Assembly (NCBI RefSeq): GCF_949987535.1
Contig: NC_080079.1
Location: 53,245,000-53,308,999 of the forward strand
Direction of reading: 5' to 3'
DNA: 64,000 nt
Origin: Balaenoptera acutorostrata
Taxonomy: Eukaryota > Chordata > Mammalia > Artiodactyla > Balaenopteridae
The notes beneath the pieces are model-generated. The model was not told where the DNA came from. It saw only the letters and a list, made by a program, of their open reading frames with translations, and ran no database searches. This document shows, one piece after another, positions 24,400-35,212 of this stretch (position 1 is the first letter of the stretch; every line of letters starts with the position of its first letter). A program made the translations under genes and the position numbers.

Positions 24400-25357
24400 A
24401 ATTGTTTTGGGTTTGTTTTTGTAGGTCCTTTTCTTCTCTTGTGTTTCCCACTTAGAGAGGTTCCTTTAGCATTTGTTGTAGAGCTGGTTTGGTGATGGTG
24501 AATTCTCTTAGCTTTTGCTTGTCTGTAAAGCTTTTGATTTCTCCATCGAATCTGAATGAGATCGGTGCAGGGTAGAGTAATCTTGTTTGTAGGTTCTTCC
24601 CTTTCATCACTTTAAGTATATCATGCCACTCCCTTCTGGCTTGTAGAGTTTCTGCTGAGAAGTTAGCTGTTAACCTTATGGGTGTTTCCTTGTATGTTAT
24701 TTGTCATTTTTCCCTTGCTGCTTTCAATAGTTTTTCTTTGTCTTCAATTTTTGCCAATTTGATTTCTATGTGTCTCGGCGTGTTTCTTCTTGGGTTTATC
24801 CTGTATGGGACTTTCTGTGCTTCCTGGATTGGGTGGCTTTTTCCTTTCCCATTGTAGGGAAGTTTTCGTCTATAATCTCTTCAAATATTTTCTCTGGTTA
24901 TTTCTCTCTCTCTTCTCCTTCTTGGGACCCCTATAAGGCAAATGTTGTTGTGTTTAATGTTGTCCCAAATGTCTCTTAGGCTGTCTTCATTTCTTTTCAT
25001 TCTTTTTTCTTTATTCTGTTCTGCAGCAGTGAATTCCACCATTGTGTCTTCCAGGTCACTTCTCCGTTCTTCTGCCTCAGTGATTATACTAATGATTCCT
25101 TCTAGTGTAGTTTTCATTTCAGTTATTGTATTGTTCATCTCTGTTTGTTTGTTCTTTAATTCTTCTAGGTATTTGTTAAACATTTCTTGCATCTTCTTGA
25201 TCTTTGCCTCCATTCTTTTTCCGAGGTCCTGGATCATCTTCACTATCAGTATTCTGAATTCTTTTTCTGGAAGGTTGCCTATCTCCACTCCATTTAATTG
25301 TTTTTCTGGGGTTCTATCTTGTTCCTTCATCTGATACACAGCCCTTTGCCTTTTCAT
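24400..25357 (-). pseudogene. L1 copy 3 ORF1 pseudogene
   Basis: ORF1 encodes the RNA-binding trimeric chaperone of L1. A 158-residue open frame (24881-25357) shows the heptad-rich coiled coil rich in K, E, M and L. It is followed by the start of the RRM-like region (WDNIKH then IGVP). A frameshift after the RRR/RER basic run separates it from the rest of the RRM and C-terminal domain, which continues in other frames to about 24.4 kb. Confidence 0.85.
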
Positions 25358-26265
25358 CTTGTCTATCTTTCTGTGAAGGTGGTTTTTGTTGCACAGGCTG
25401 CAGGCTTGTAGTTCTCCTTGCTTCTTTTGTCTGCCCTCTGGTGGATGAGGCTATCTAAGAGGCCTGTGCACATTTCCTTGTGGGAGGTACTGGTGGTGGG
25501 TAGAGCTGAATGTTGTTCTGGTGGGCAGAGCTCAGTAAAACTTTAATCTGCTGACTGTTGGTGCGTGGGTCTGGGTTCCCTGCCTGTTGGTTGTTTGGCG
25601 TGAGGCAACCCAACACTGGAGCCTACCTGGGCTCTTTGGTGGGGCTAATGACAGACTCTGGGAGGAGTCACACCAAGGAGTACTTCCCAGAACTTCTCCT
25701 GCCAGTGTCTTTGTCCCCACGGTGAGCCACATCCACTTCTCACCTCTGCAGGAAACCCTCCAACACTAGCAGGTAAGTCTGGTTCTGTCTCCCCTGGGGT
25801 CACTGCTCCTTCTCATGGGTCCCAATGTGCACACTACTTTCTGTTTGCCCTCCAAGAGTGCAGTCTCTGTTTCCTCCAGTCCTGTCAAAGTCTTTAAATC
25901 AAATCCCACTAGCCTTCAAAGTCTGACTCTCTAGGAATTCCTCCTTCCGTTGCTGGACCCCCAGGTTGGGAAGCCTGACGTGGGGCTCAGAACCTTCACT
26001 CCAGTGGGTGGACTTCTGTGGTATAAGTGTTCTCCAGTCTGTGAGTCACCCATCCAGCAGTTATGGGATTTGATTTTACTGTGATTGCACCCCGCTTACC
26101 ATCTCACTGTGGCTTCTCCTTTGTCTTTGGATGTGGAGTATGGTTTTTGGTGAGTTCCAGTGTCCTCCTTTCGATGATTGTCCAGCAGCTAGTTGTGATT
26201 CTGGTGTTCTCACAAGGGGGAGTGAGAGCACGTCCTTCTACTCTGCCATCTTGGTTCAGGGCACC
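25358..26265 (-). mobile_element. 5' UTR of L1 copy 3
   Basis: Non-coding L1 leader with moderate GC. It begins on the minus strand with 'gccctgaaccaagatggcagagtag'. Open frames crossing it are antisense or chance. Confidence 0.75.
26245..26254 (-). promoter_or_regulatory. YY1-like site at the L1 copy 3 5' end
   Basis: The minus strand reads 'ccaagatggc' about 12 bases from the element's first base. In human L1 a CAAGATGGC YY1 site near +13 directs accurate initiation. Position and core match here; function is inferred. Confidence 0.5.
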
Positions 26266-27325
26266 TTTCATTTACTTCTGATCTGATCTTTATGATTTCT
26301 TTCCTTCTGCTAACTTTGGGATTTTTTTGTTCTTCTTTCTTTATTTGCTTTAGCTGTTATGTTAGGTTGTTTATTTGAGATGTTTCTTGTTTCTTGAGGT
26401 AGGATTGTATTGTTGTAAACTTCCGTCTTAGAACTGCTTTTGCTGCATCCCATAGGTTTTGGGTCATCGTGTTTTCATGGTCATTTGTTTCTAGGTATTT
26501 TTTGATTTCCTCTTCAATTTCTTCCGTGATCTCTTGGTTATTAAATAGTTATTGTTTAGCCTCCATGTGTTTGTATTTCTTACAGATTTTTTTCCCTGTA
26601 ATTGATATGTAGTCTCATGGCATTGTGGTTAGAAAAGATACTTGATACAATTTCAATTTTCTTAGTTTTATCAAGGCTTGATTTGTGACCCAAGATATGA
26701 TCTATCCTGGAGAATGTTCCATGAGCACTTGAGAAGAAAGTGTGTTCTGTTGTTTTTGGATGGAATGTCATATAAATATCAGTTAAGTCCATCTTGTTAA
26801 TGTATCATTGAAAGCTTGTGTTTCCTTAGTTATTTTCATTTTGGGTGATCTGTCCATTGGTGAAAGTGGGGTGTTAAAGTCCCCTACTATGATTGTGTTA
26901 CTGTCAATTTCCCCTTTTATTGCTGTTAGCATTTGCCTTATATATTGAGGTACTCCTATGTTGGATGCATAAATATTTACAGTTGTTGTATCTTCTTCTT
27001 GGATTGATCCCTTGATCATTATGTAGTGTTCTTCTTTGTCTCTTGTAATAGTATTCATTTTAAAGTCTATTTTGTCTGATATGAGAATTGCTACTCCAGC
27101 TTTCTTTTTATTTCCATTTGCTTGGAATATCTTTTTCCATCCCCTTACTTTCAGTCTGTATGTGTCCCTAAGTCTGAAATGGGTCTCTTGTAGAGAGCAT
27201 ATATACTGGTCTTGTTTTTGTATCCATTCAGCTAGTGTACGTTTTTTGGTGGGAGCATTTAATCCATTTACATTTAAGGTAATTATTGATATGTATGTTC
27301 CTATTACCATTTTCTTAATTGTTTT
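26266..27325 (-). pseudogene. L1 copy 2 ORF2, 5' part (endonuclease)
   Basis: A 175-residue frame (26783-27310) gives the endonuclease start, with ITLNVNGLNAPTK and QETH matching the conserved L1 EN N-terminus. The frame continues in another phase at 26580-26792. The insertion point of L1 copy 3 (26266) lies downstream of the EN domain, so EN and RT of the outer element are physically separated. Confidence 0.85.
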
Positions 27326-27612
27326 GGGTTTTTATTGTAGGTGTTTTCCTTCTGTTGTGTTTCCTGCCTAGAGAAGTTCCTTTAGCATTTGTTGTAAAGC
27401 TGGGTTGGTGGTGCTGAATTCTCTTAGCTTTTGCTTGTCTGTAAAGGTTTTAAATTCTCCATCATATCTGAATGAGATCCATGCTGGGTAAAGTAATCTT
27501 GGTTGTCGGTTTTTCCCTTTCATCAATTTAAATACGTCTTGCCACTCCCTTCTGGCTTGCAGAGTTTCTGCTGTAAGATCAGCTGTTAACCTTATGGGGA
27601 TTCCTTTGTATG

Positions 27613-28245
27613 TTATTTGTTGTTTTCCCTTGCTGATTTTAATATTTTTTCTGTGTATTTAATTTTTGATACTTTGATTAATATATGTCTTGGTGTGTTT
27701 CTTCTTGGATTTATCTTGTATGGGACTCTTTGTGTTTCCTGCACTTGATTGACTATTTCCTTTCCCATATTAGGGAAGTTTTCAACTATCATCTCTTCAA
27801 ATATTTTCTCAGTACCTTTCTTTTTCTCTTCTTCTTCTGGGACCCCTATAATTCGAATGTGGGTGTGTTTAATGTTGTCCCAGAGGCCTACGTGACTGTC
27901 CTCAATTCTTTTCCTTCTTTTTTCTTTATTCTGCTCTGCAATAGTTATTTCCACTATTTTATCTTCCAGGTCACTTATCCGTTTTTCTGCCACAGTTATT
28001 CTGCTCTTGATTCCTTCTAGAGAATTTTAAATTTCACTTATTGTGTTGGTCATCATTGTGTGTTTGCTCTTTAGTTCTTCTAGGTCCTTGTTAAACATTT
28101 CTTGTATTTTCTCCATTCTATTTACAAGATTTTGGATCATCTTTACTGTCATTACTCTGAATTATTTTTAAGGTATACTGCCTATTTCCTCTTCATTTTT
28201 TTGGTCTGGTGGGTTTTAACCTTGCTCCTTCTCCTGCTATGTGTT
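27613..28245 (-). pseudogene. L1 copy 2 ORF1 pseudogene
   Basis: A 126-residue frame (27613-27993) shows the end of the coiled coil (ISDLEDKI), the RRM start (LWDNIKH...IGVPEEEE) and the downstream NFPNMGKE and TPRHILIK blocks, in the order of L1 ORF1p. The amino-terminal coiled coil upstream of 27993 is out of frame. Confidence 0.85.
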
Positions 28246-28764
28246 TCTCTGTCTTGTCATTTTGCTTAACTTACTGTGTTTGGGGTCTCTTTTTTTCAGG
28301 CTGCAGGTTCGTAGTTCCCATTGTTTTTGGGTCTGCCTCCAGTGGCTAAGGTTGGTGCAGTGGGTTGTGTTGGCTTCCTGGTCAAGGGGACTAGAGCCTG
28401 TGTTCTGGTGGATGAGGCTGGAACTTGTCTTTCTGGTGGCCAGAACCATGTCCGGTGGTGTGTTTTGGGGTGTCTGTGACCTTATTTTGATTTTAGGCAG
28501 CCTCTCTGCTAATGGTTGGTGTTGTGTTCCTGTCTTGCTAGTTGTTTGGCATGGGGCGTCCAGCACTGTAGCTGCTGGTTGTTGAGTTGAGCTGGGTCTT
28601 AGTGTTGAGATGGAGATCTCTGGGAGAGCTTTCACCATTTGATATTGGAGCTGGGAGGTCTCTGCTGGACTAATGTCCTGAACTCAGCTCTCCCACCTCA
28701 GAGGCACAGCCCTGACACCCGGCCAGAACACCAAGACCCTGTCAGCCACACGGCTCAGAAGAAA

Positions 28765-28768
28765 AGGG

Positions 28769-28799
<31 letters not shown>

Positions 28800-28865
28800 G
28801 AGAAAGAGAGAAGGAAGGAAGGAAAGGAAGGAAGGAAAGAAGGAATGAAGGAAGGAAGAAAAGAA
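28765..28865 (+). repeat. Simple repeat (GAAA)n / (GGAA)n
   Basis: A purine tract of about 100 bases of GAAA then GGAA units with interruptions, inside the L1 copy 2 leader. Confidence 0.95.
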
Positions 28866-30473
28866 GAAAATTAAAAAGAAATAAAATTATTAAAATAATT
28901 TTTAAAAATTATTAAAAATTAAAAAGTAACAAAAAATAGAAAAAAGAAAGAGGAGAGCAACTGAACCAAAAAACAAATCCACCAATGATAACAAGCGCTA
29001 AAATCTATGCTAAAGAAAAGAAAACCAAAAAACTGACAGACAGAACCCTAGGACAAATGGTAAAGGCATAGCTATACAGACAAAATCACACAAAGAAGCA
29101 TACACATACACACTTACAAAAAGAGAAAAAGGAAAAAAATACATATATGTATATATATTAAAAAAAAAGGAAGAGAGCAACCAAATCAATAAAAATATCT
29201 ACCAGTGATAGTAAACTCTAAATACTAAACTAAGATAAACATAAAACCAGAAACCAGTCAGTCGCATACAGCAAACCCCAAGTCTACAGTTGCTCCCAAA
29301 GTCTACTGCCTCAATTTTGGGATGATTTGTTTTCTCTTCAGGTATTCCACAGATGCAGGGTACATCATCGTGATTGTGGAGGTTTAATCTGCTGCTCCTG
29401 AGGCTGCTGGGAGAGATTTCCCGGTCTCTTCTTTGTTTGCCCAGCTCCTGGGGTTCAGCTTTGGATTTGGCCCCGCCTCTGCGTGTAGGTCGCCTGAGGG
29501 CGTCTGTTCCCCAACCCAGGACGGGGTTAAAGTAGCAGCTGATTAGGGGGCTCTGGCTCACTCAGGCCGGATGGAGGGAGGGGTAGGGATTGCGGGGCGA
29601 GCCTGTGGCAGCAGAGGCCAGTGTGACGTTGTACCAGCCTGAGGTGTGCCTCTCTTCTCCCAGAGAAGTTGTCCCTGGGTCATGGGACCCTGGCAGTGGC
29701 GGGCTGCACAGGCTTCCGGGAGGGGCGGTGTGGAGAGTGACCTGTGCTCGCACACAGGCTTCTTGGTGGTGGCAGCAGCAGCCTTAGCATCTCATGCCCA
29801 TCTCTGAGGTCCGCACTGATAGCTGCAGCCCGCGCCTGTCTCTGGAGCTCATTTAGGCAGGTGCTCTGAATCTCCTCTCCTCGTGAACCCTGAAAGAATG
29901 GTCTCTTGCCTCTTCGGCAGCTCCAGACTTTTTCCCGGACTCCCTCCCGGCTAGCCGTGGCGCACTAGCCCCCTTCAGGCTGTGTTCACGCAGCCAACCC
30001 CAGTCCTCTCCCTGTGATCCGACCAAAGCCCGAGCCTCAGCTCCCAGCCCCCGCCTGCCCCGGTGGTGAGCAGACAAGCCTCTCGGGCTGGTGAGTGCTG
30101 GTCGGCACCGATCCTCTGTGTGGGAATCTCTCCACTTTGCCCTCTGCACCCCTTTTGCTGCGCTCTTCTCTGTGGCTCCGAAGCTTCCCCCCGCCAATCC
30201 TTGTCTCCACCCACGAAGGGGCTTCCTAGTGTGTGGAAACCTTTCCTCCTTCACAGCTCCCTCCCACTGCTGCAGGTCCTGTCCCTATTCTTTTGTCTCT
30301 GTTTTTTCTTTTTTCTTTTACCCTACCCAGGTATGTGTGGAGTTTCTTGCCTTTTGGGATGTCTGGGGTCTTCTGCCAGCATTCAGTAGGTGTTCTGTAG
30401 GAGTTGTTTCACATGTAGGTGTATTTCTGATGTATTTGTGCAGAGGAAGGTGATCTCCACATCTTACTCCTCT

Positions 30474-30483
30474 GCCATCTTGA
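30474..30483 (-). promoter_or_regulatory. YY1-like site at the L1 copy 2 5' end
   Basis: The minus strand reads 'tcaagatggc' about 11 bases from the estimated first base, the same place as in copy 3. Confidence 0.5.
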
Positions 30484-30493
30484 AGGTCTTCAA

Positions 30494-30509
30494 TGTTTTC
30501 CCCTTTTCT
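30494..30509. repeat. Target site duplication of outer L1, right
   Basis: Pairs with 16882-16897 with one mismatch. Confidence 0.75.
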
Positions 30510-30539
30510 GTTTTGTGATCTGAGCCTGGTTTCTTTGCT

Positions 30540-30875
30540 GTGGGAAGTCTTTTATTAATTCGTTTATTCACTCATTCACACAAACACTTCTTGAATAGGT
30601 ATTTTGTGTCAGGGTGCTGGCTGTGTCATGGTAAAAAGAAAAAGTATCTCTGCCCTTATGGAGCTTATAATTTAACTTAGAGAATGTAATCATGTAAAAA
30701 AAGAATAAGGTCATTTAAGGTAGTGATGCATGTTATACATGGTAATAGGGTGAATACAACAGTGGGAAGGGAAATTTTTAAGGGATCAGGGTATTCCTCT
30801 CCCAGAAGGGACAGAAGAACTAACTTCTGAGTGATGCATAGACATTCCAGAAAAGTGGATGAACAGTATCTCAAA
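30540..30875 (-). mobile_element. L2-like LINE 3' end
   Basis: Antisense L2 landmarks on the plus strand: 'tcgtttattcactcattcac', then 'tatttt(g)tgtcagggtgctgg', 'cccttatggagcttataattta' and 'ccagaagggacagaagaac'. Their order matches the L2 terminus. Confidence 0.7.
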
Positions 30876-30879
30876 TCAC

Positions 30880-31235
30880 TGAAACTTTGGTTTATTTTCT
30901 TGTACATATACAACATATCAACAGATGGGCAGTTTAGGACCAATGTATTAGTTCAATGACAATATCAAGAACAGAAACTCTTCTTATTCTGATCATTCAT
31001 TTTTAATATGTTGGATTCTCTCCTCATGATTTCAAAATGAGTACTGTCCTCCTAGGTATCACATGTGCATTCAGGTCAGAAAGAAAAGGAAATGGTAGTG
31101 TCTGTCGGAGCTGGCTACATAATTGACAGGGGCAGTGAGAAATGAAACTATGGGTCTTTGTTCATAAAGCAGGAAAAAAGTGATGTTTAAAAGGACTAAC
31201 ACAAAATAAAGCTTTTTCATTTAAAAATATTTTAT
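30880..31235. other. No feature recognised
   Basis: No gene or repeat identified in this short stretch. Confidence 0.4.
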
Positions 31236-31330
31236 TACTTATGTATATGTAGAACTGATTCACTTTGCTGTACACCTGAAACTAACACAACATGGTGAAT
31301 CAACTGTACTCCAATAAATTAAAAAAAATA
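31236..31330 (+). mobile_element. L1 3' end fragment
   Basis: 'gaactgattcactttgctgtacacctg' and 'aacacaacatggtgaatcaactgtactccaataaa' followed by an A tail: the last ~95 bases of an L1. Confidence 0.8.
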
Positions 31331-31437
31331 AAAGGTAAAAGTGATACATGAGTGACAACATAAACTTACCAACTGCAAAAAGAATTTGGTACAACAGATT
31401 TATATAAAACAATACGAATGAGTAACGTGATATCTTA

Positions 31438-32200
31438 AATCATCTTTTTCTGGCTTGCTTTTCTGCAATTTCATTTATTAGGTCATCAAAATTTCTATTC
31501 AAAGTAGGTACATTTTCAATCAATGTAACTGAAAACAATACCAGTCACTCTTGGCAAGTACGAGACTGCAAATCATTTTTGATAATCTTTTAATTTTGAG
31601 AAGTATCTTTCTGCTGAGGCAACAATTGTCATGGGAGCTGCTAAGAGTATTTTATAGACTGTGGCAACATGAAAAAAATTTCTGATAAATTACTTTGAAA
31701 TAAAAATTTTAGTACATCCAAAGTTGATTCTCATGAAGCAATTTTTCTAAAATAAGTTTTCTGTAAGTCTGAATTTTATTTTAAGTGTAAATTTGTACCA
31801 TGGCATTTTAATGTCTCCTCTGACATTTTCTGTAACATATGGAGGTTGAACAAGAAATGGGAAGTGGCTTCGTGATTTGCCTATAATTCAAAATGCTTGT
31901 TTATGCAGTCCATCATTGTATTTTCAATTAAAACATTAATTTTGAAATTGTGTTTCTCATTAATAATTGGCTCAACTGAAGCTTCATTTGAAAAGTGTTC
32001 TTTTCTGTGGAACGCCACATCTTTAAATTTAATTTCTATTTGCTTTGCAACATTTCTGTAGTTTTCCAAACTAGAGATTGTAAATGATTGGAAGAATCCA
32101 AATAACTCTCTGATATATTTTATTGCAATGTCCATGCACACACTATTACTTTGTAAAAATTTACTGACAAAGTTTCCTGCCTGAGCGCTGGCGTTCCCAT
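31438..32200 (-). pseudogene. ZMYM1-like / hAT dimerisation-domain pseudogene
   Basis: On the minus strand, conceptual translation in three phases gives, in order: a VSKFLQSN...MDIAIKYI segment (about 32180-32090), an ELF/FFQSF helix, an LHMLQKMSEETLKC-type stretch (about 31800), SE then LDVLKFLF (about 31710), the signature LLAAPMTIVASAERYFSKLK (about 31640-31580), and the C-terminus with ENVPTLNRNFDDLINEIAEK, ending at a natural TGA at about 31445. The ASAERxFSxLK block is the hAT C-terminal dimerisation motif shared by hAT transposases and host ZMYM1-type proteins. There are several stops (for example after KHFEL and inside the QE*L block) and at least two frameshifts, one just before LLAAP and one just after KLK. 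It is a dead copy, either a retrocopy or remnant of a ZMYM1-like gene or an hAT transposase. I cannot tell which. Confidence 0.72.
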
Positions 32201-33440
32201 CCTGGTGCTAAGGGCAGAGTTAATATTTATGCAGAGGCTGAAGTAAAGGGCTCAAGGGAGGATGGCAAGCTGGCCTCCCACTGTATCACAGTGCACAGCC
32301 CCTAAGCCTGCTGTCATTCTGGGCCCAGGTCCCTGCCCTGCTTCCCCCATCTTGGGGCCTCATATTATCCCAATTGCCCAAGGCAAGTGTACGCAGCATC
32401 CAAGCCAGTTGCTTAAGTGCCTGCACTGTCTGTCTTGTCTGCTGAACTTAACCTATCACCTGGAGAATCTCTGCTTCACATGATCATGCTCTACTGTCTC
32501 ATAGGAGATTAATAGATTTATTAAGAATTTCAAAAGGCAATAGCAGAATATTACACTAAGTGGGAAGTTATGAGAGGGCCCTTCTGAGAGCAGAACCCTC
32601 TGTGACCACACAGATTGCAGCCTTACAGCTAGCCCTGGTGCCTGTAATATGTCTTTTTTTTTAATCAGGAAAGCAAAAATATTCCCAGAAATCTCTACTT
32701 ATGACTTATTGCCCCTAACTCTCTCATGGCTGCTTCTTGCTGCAAAGCACTCTGGGAGAGTGATTATTTTCCAGCTTCTATAGTGAAAGCAGACAAGGGA
32801 GAAAGGACTTGGGAATGTGTTGGTTTAGTCAATCAAGAGTCTGCTGTAGACAACCACAAGACCATTTGTGGTAAAATGTACCAGACTGAATTAACAGGGA
32901 GTGTGGCATCCTGAGATGAACACAGGTTTGTGGGGGGTCGAGGGGGCGGTGATTGGAGGGAAGCAAGAAGCCCAGTGTGGTTGGATCAGAGTGAGGGAAG
33001 AAAAATAGTTAGGACCTTGAGCCCTTGAATGGAGCAGTAATGCTATAGGACTTCAATTTTGGTGGGCACCAACACACTGTGTAGAGGCACTTGAAAGACT
33101 GGTTCTCATTTCTCCCTTCCCAGGGAACTAGGCATAGGGTACACTCAGTGAGACCATGGGTGAGGGTCAAGGGCGGAGTAGCAAAACAGAAGGGAAGGCA
33201 TTCTGGTAGTGTGGGAGACTTGCTCCTAGAACTTACCTGTGACTTGTTTGGGCTTAGTGTTTTACATTCCACTTATACTTGATGCCGGTGTGCTGCTGGG
33301 AATGCCTGATTTTATGTCTAGGTGGATCAGATGGTTCTCAGTTCATGATGGAAAGGCCTGGCTTCATCATCATCTGGTACTTTATGCTTGGGTGCTGAGT
33401 TTCTACCCAAACCCAGTAACAAGTTAAAACCTATTATTCA
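32201..33440. other. No gene recognised
   Basis: Moderate GC. Open frames are 60-90 residues with no domain. The upstream exon or promoter of the pseudogene is not recognisable. Confidence 0.4.
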
Positions 33441-33444
33441 AAAT

Positions 33445-34195
33445 AGAGGTGTGCAGAAAAGAGAACCCTCCTACACTGTTGCTGGGAATGTAAGTTGGTA
33501 CAGCCACTATGGAACACAGTATGGAGGTTCCTCAGAAAACTAAAAGTAGAATTACCATATGGTTCAACAATCCCACTGCTGGGAATACACCCAGACAAAA
33601 CTATAATTCAAAAAGATACATGCACCCCTATGTTCATAGCAGCACTGTTCACAATAGCCAAAATACGGAAACCACCTAAATGTCCATCGACAGATGAATG
33701 GATAAAGAAGATGTGGTACATATATACAATGGAATACTACTCAGCCATAAAAAAGAATGAAACAATGCCATTTGCAGCAATATGGATGCAACTAGAGATG
33801 ATCACACTAAGTGAAGTAAGTCCGAAAGAGAAAGACAAATACCATATGATATCACTTATATGTGGAATCTAAAATATGGCACAAATGAACCTATCTACAA
33901 AACAGAAACAGACTCATAGACATAGAGAACAGACTGGTGGTTGCCAAGGGGGAGTAGGGGAGGGAGAGGGATCGACTGGGAGTTTGGGGTTAGTAGATGC
34001 AAACTGTTACATTTAGAATGGATAAACAACAAGGTCCTACTGTATAGTACAGGGAACCATATTCAATATCCTGTGATAAACCATAGTGGAAAAGAATATA
34101 AAAAAAGAACATCTATATGTGTAGAACTTGGTCACTGTACTGTACAGCAGAGATTGGCACAACATTGTAAATCAACTAGACTTCACAAAAAAATA
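33445..34195 (+). mobile_element. L1 3' fragment, 5' truncated
   Basis: Sense L1 with the end of ORF2, then 3' UTR ('ggataaacaacaaggtcctactgtatagtacaggg') and the end 'cacaacattgtaaatcaactagac' plus an A-rich tail at about 34190. Confidence 0.9.
33495..33872 (+). pseudogene. L1 ORF2 C-terminal remnant
   Basis: A 125-residue frame begins with the end of the ORF2 C-terminal domain ([15 protein letters not shown]) and continues through [12 protein letters not shown] and MEYYSAIKK to the natural ORF2 stop. The reverse transcriptase is absent because of 5' truncation, so it is non-functional. The reading frame is unusually well preserved, but translation has no biological meaning here. Confidence 0.88.
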
Positions 34196-34199
34196 GAAC

Positions 34200-34640
34200 A
34201 GGCATGGATTTGCTCCAAACCGTGACATTTCTGATGTTCTTCTCTAAGTGTGCATTGACCTGGGTTCTACGAAGCATCCTGATCTTCCACAAACACTTTA
34301 AGCATCACTGAATCCACTAGGTAAAGCTTGACTGATGGCCTCGAACACCTGGAAACACGGCCTTGCTCTAGGTCCTTCTTTAAGCTGACAATTTCTATTC
34401 TCTAGGTAAATTAATCGAAACAGCACACCCAAATATGTATATGTTACCTAGAAAATTAAAATGGGCTCACTGACCATTATGTCACTTCCTTTGTGACACA
34501 GATTGCAGTGTATGTGTAGCAACTTGTCTTTTACTTTCAAAAGTGTGCTCAGATATGTCCCATATCACTAGACACTACACCTCTGGCTGAGGTGGTCGCC
34601 TTGTACTGTTGGAGATTGTGTTTCCTGCTCTCTGGCTTGT
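34200..34640. other. No feature recognised
   Basis: No gene or repeat identified. Confidence 0.4.
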
Positions 34641-34644
34641 GTGA

Positions 34645-35212
34645 AACTTGCCATATGATATAGGATGTGTGCTACTTCCTGCTCAGTCATTTCACAAGAT
34701 GCCATCATTACGGTGGACAAGTGTGATGAATTTTCTCCTATTGTTCTTTGTAAATAGAATTTCTATCCTTCTCCACCCTGATCTGTGTCCTCTGAGGTTG
34801 AGCTCTAAGGCTCCATTGCTGTCTGGATTCCAGCTGGATTTATCTACTAGAAAGTACTGGCAGGATATTGAAGGTGGGGAGGAAAGAGATCGGGGTGTTA
34901 TTTTCCCCCGGCTCTCTCTCACCAGATCTTCAATTGGTCATGGCTGCATTACACTACTGAAGACCACAACTTCATTGAACGCTCCCCTCATGCAACCACA
35001 GGTCCTATTAATCTCTCCCTCCATTTGCTCCCTCAGGTCTGGGGAAGATAATGGCTTCCTGCTGTTGTTAACCCCAGGCTACTTCAATATCCCTCCTTGG
35101 TGTCCCTTAACCCTGTTTAGACCTTTGGAAATAATCCAGTCAGTAAACCATCTTTAACTACTCATTTTGAGTATGCCGTCAGTTTCTTGCCAGGTGCTGG
35201 CTTATAGAGAAA
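34645..35212 (+). mobile_element. Possible old LTR (class III-like)
   Basis: The block 'ttccagctggatttatctactag', the 'aaagtactggcaggatattga' stretch, 'cttaaccctgtttagacctttggaaata' and the end 'ttgagtatgccgtcagtttcttgccaggtgctgg' resemble an ancient LTR I recall but cannot name. No clean TG...CA ends or duplication were found. An open frame of 169 residues (34648-35157) crosses it and shows no domain. Confidence 0.35.

Larger units (their letters stand above)
20054..26265 (-). mobile_element. Full-length L1 (copy 3, inner)
   Basis: The element spans 6.2 kb including a 0.3-kb SINE. On the minus strand it has a 5' end at 26265 ('gccctgaaccaagatggcagag'), 5' UTR, ORF1 (about 24.4-25.36 kb), ORF2 (20.28-24.37 kb) and a 3' UTR of the 'cttattagtcatcaattttatacaca' type with its tail at 20054. 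It is the least decayed L1 in the window. Open frames of 384 and 381 residues remain in ORF2, but stops, frameshifts and the SINE break it. Confidence 0.92.
16898..30493 (-). mobile_element. Near full-length L1 (copy 2, outer), interrupted by copy 3
   Basis: Reading the minus strand: the 5' end at about 30493, a 5' UTR to about 28.25 kb, ORF1 (27.6-28.2 kb), ORF2 5' part (26.27-27.3 kb), then the inserted L1 copy 3 (20054-26265), then the rest of ORF2 (17.3-20.05 kb), and a 3' UTR ending at 16898 in an A tail. Its own length without the insert is about 7.4 kb. The 3' UTR ('tggtgtgttagtttctgctttataacaaagtgaatcagc') is of a different subfamily from that of copies 1 and 3. Confidence 0.88.
28250..30493 (-). 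mobile_element. 5' UTR of L1 copy 2, GC-rich, with embedded A-rich tract
   Basis: A long leader of about 2.2 kb. It holds a GAAA/GGAA tract (28765-28865), an A-rich stretch to about 29.2 kb and a CpG-containing GC-rich part (about 29.35-30.28 kb). The short frames here (for example 29853-30254) are not genes. The leader ends 'gaccttcaagatggcagaggagtaag' on the minus strand. Confidence 0.75.

Noticed and set aside
29350..30280. GC- and CpG-rich block as a CpG-island promoter of a host gene
   Set aside because: It lies inside the 5' leader of L1 copy 2, bounded by the L1 start and target duplication.
33495..33872. Intact small gene
   Set aside because: It is the C-terminus of L1 ORF2, left open by chance after 5' truncation.
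34648..35157. 169-residue frame as a gene
   Set aside because: No domain. It overlaps sequence resembling an old LTR.
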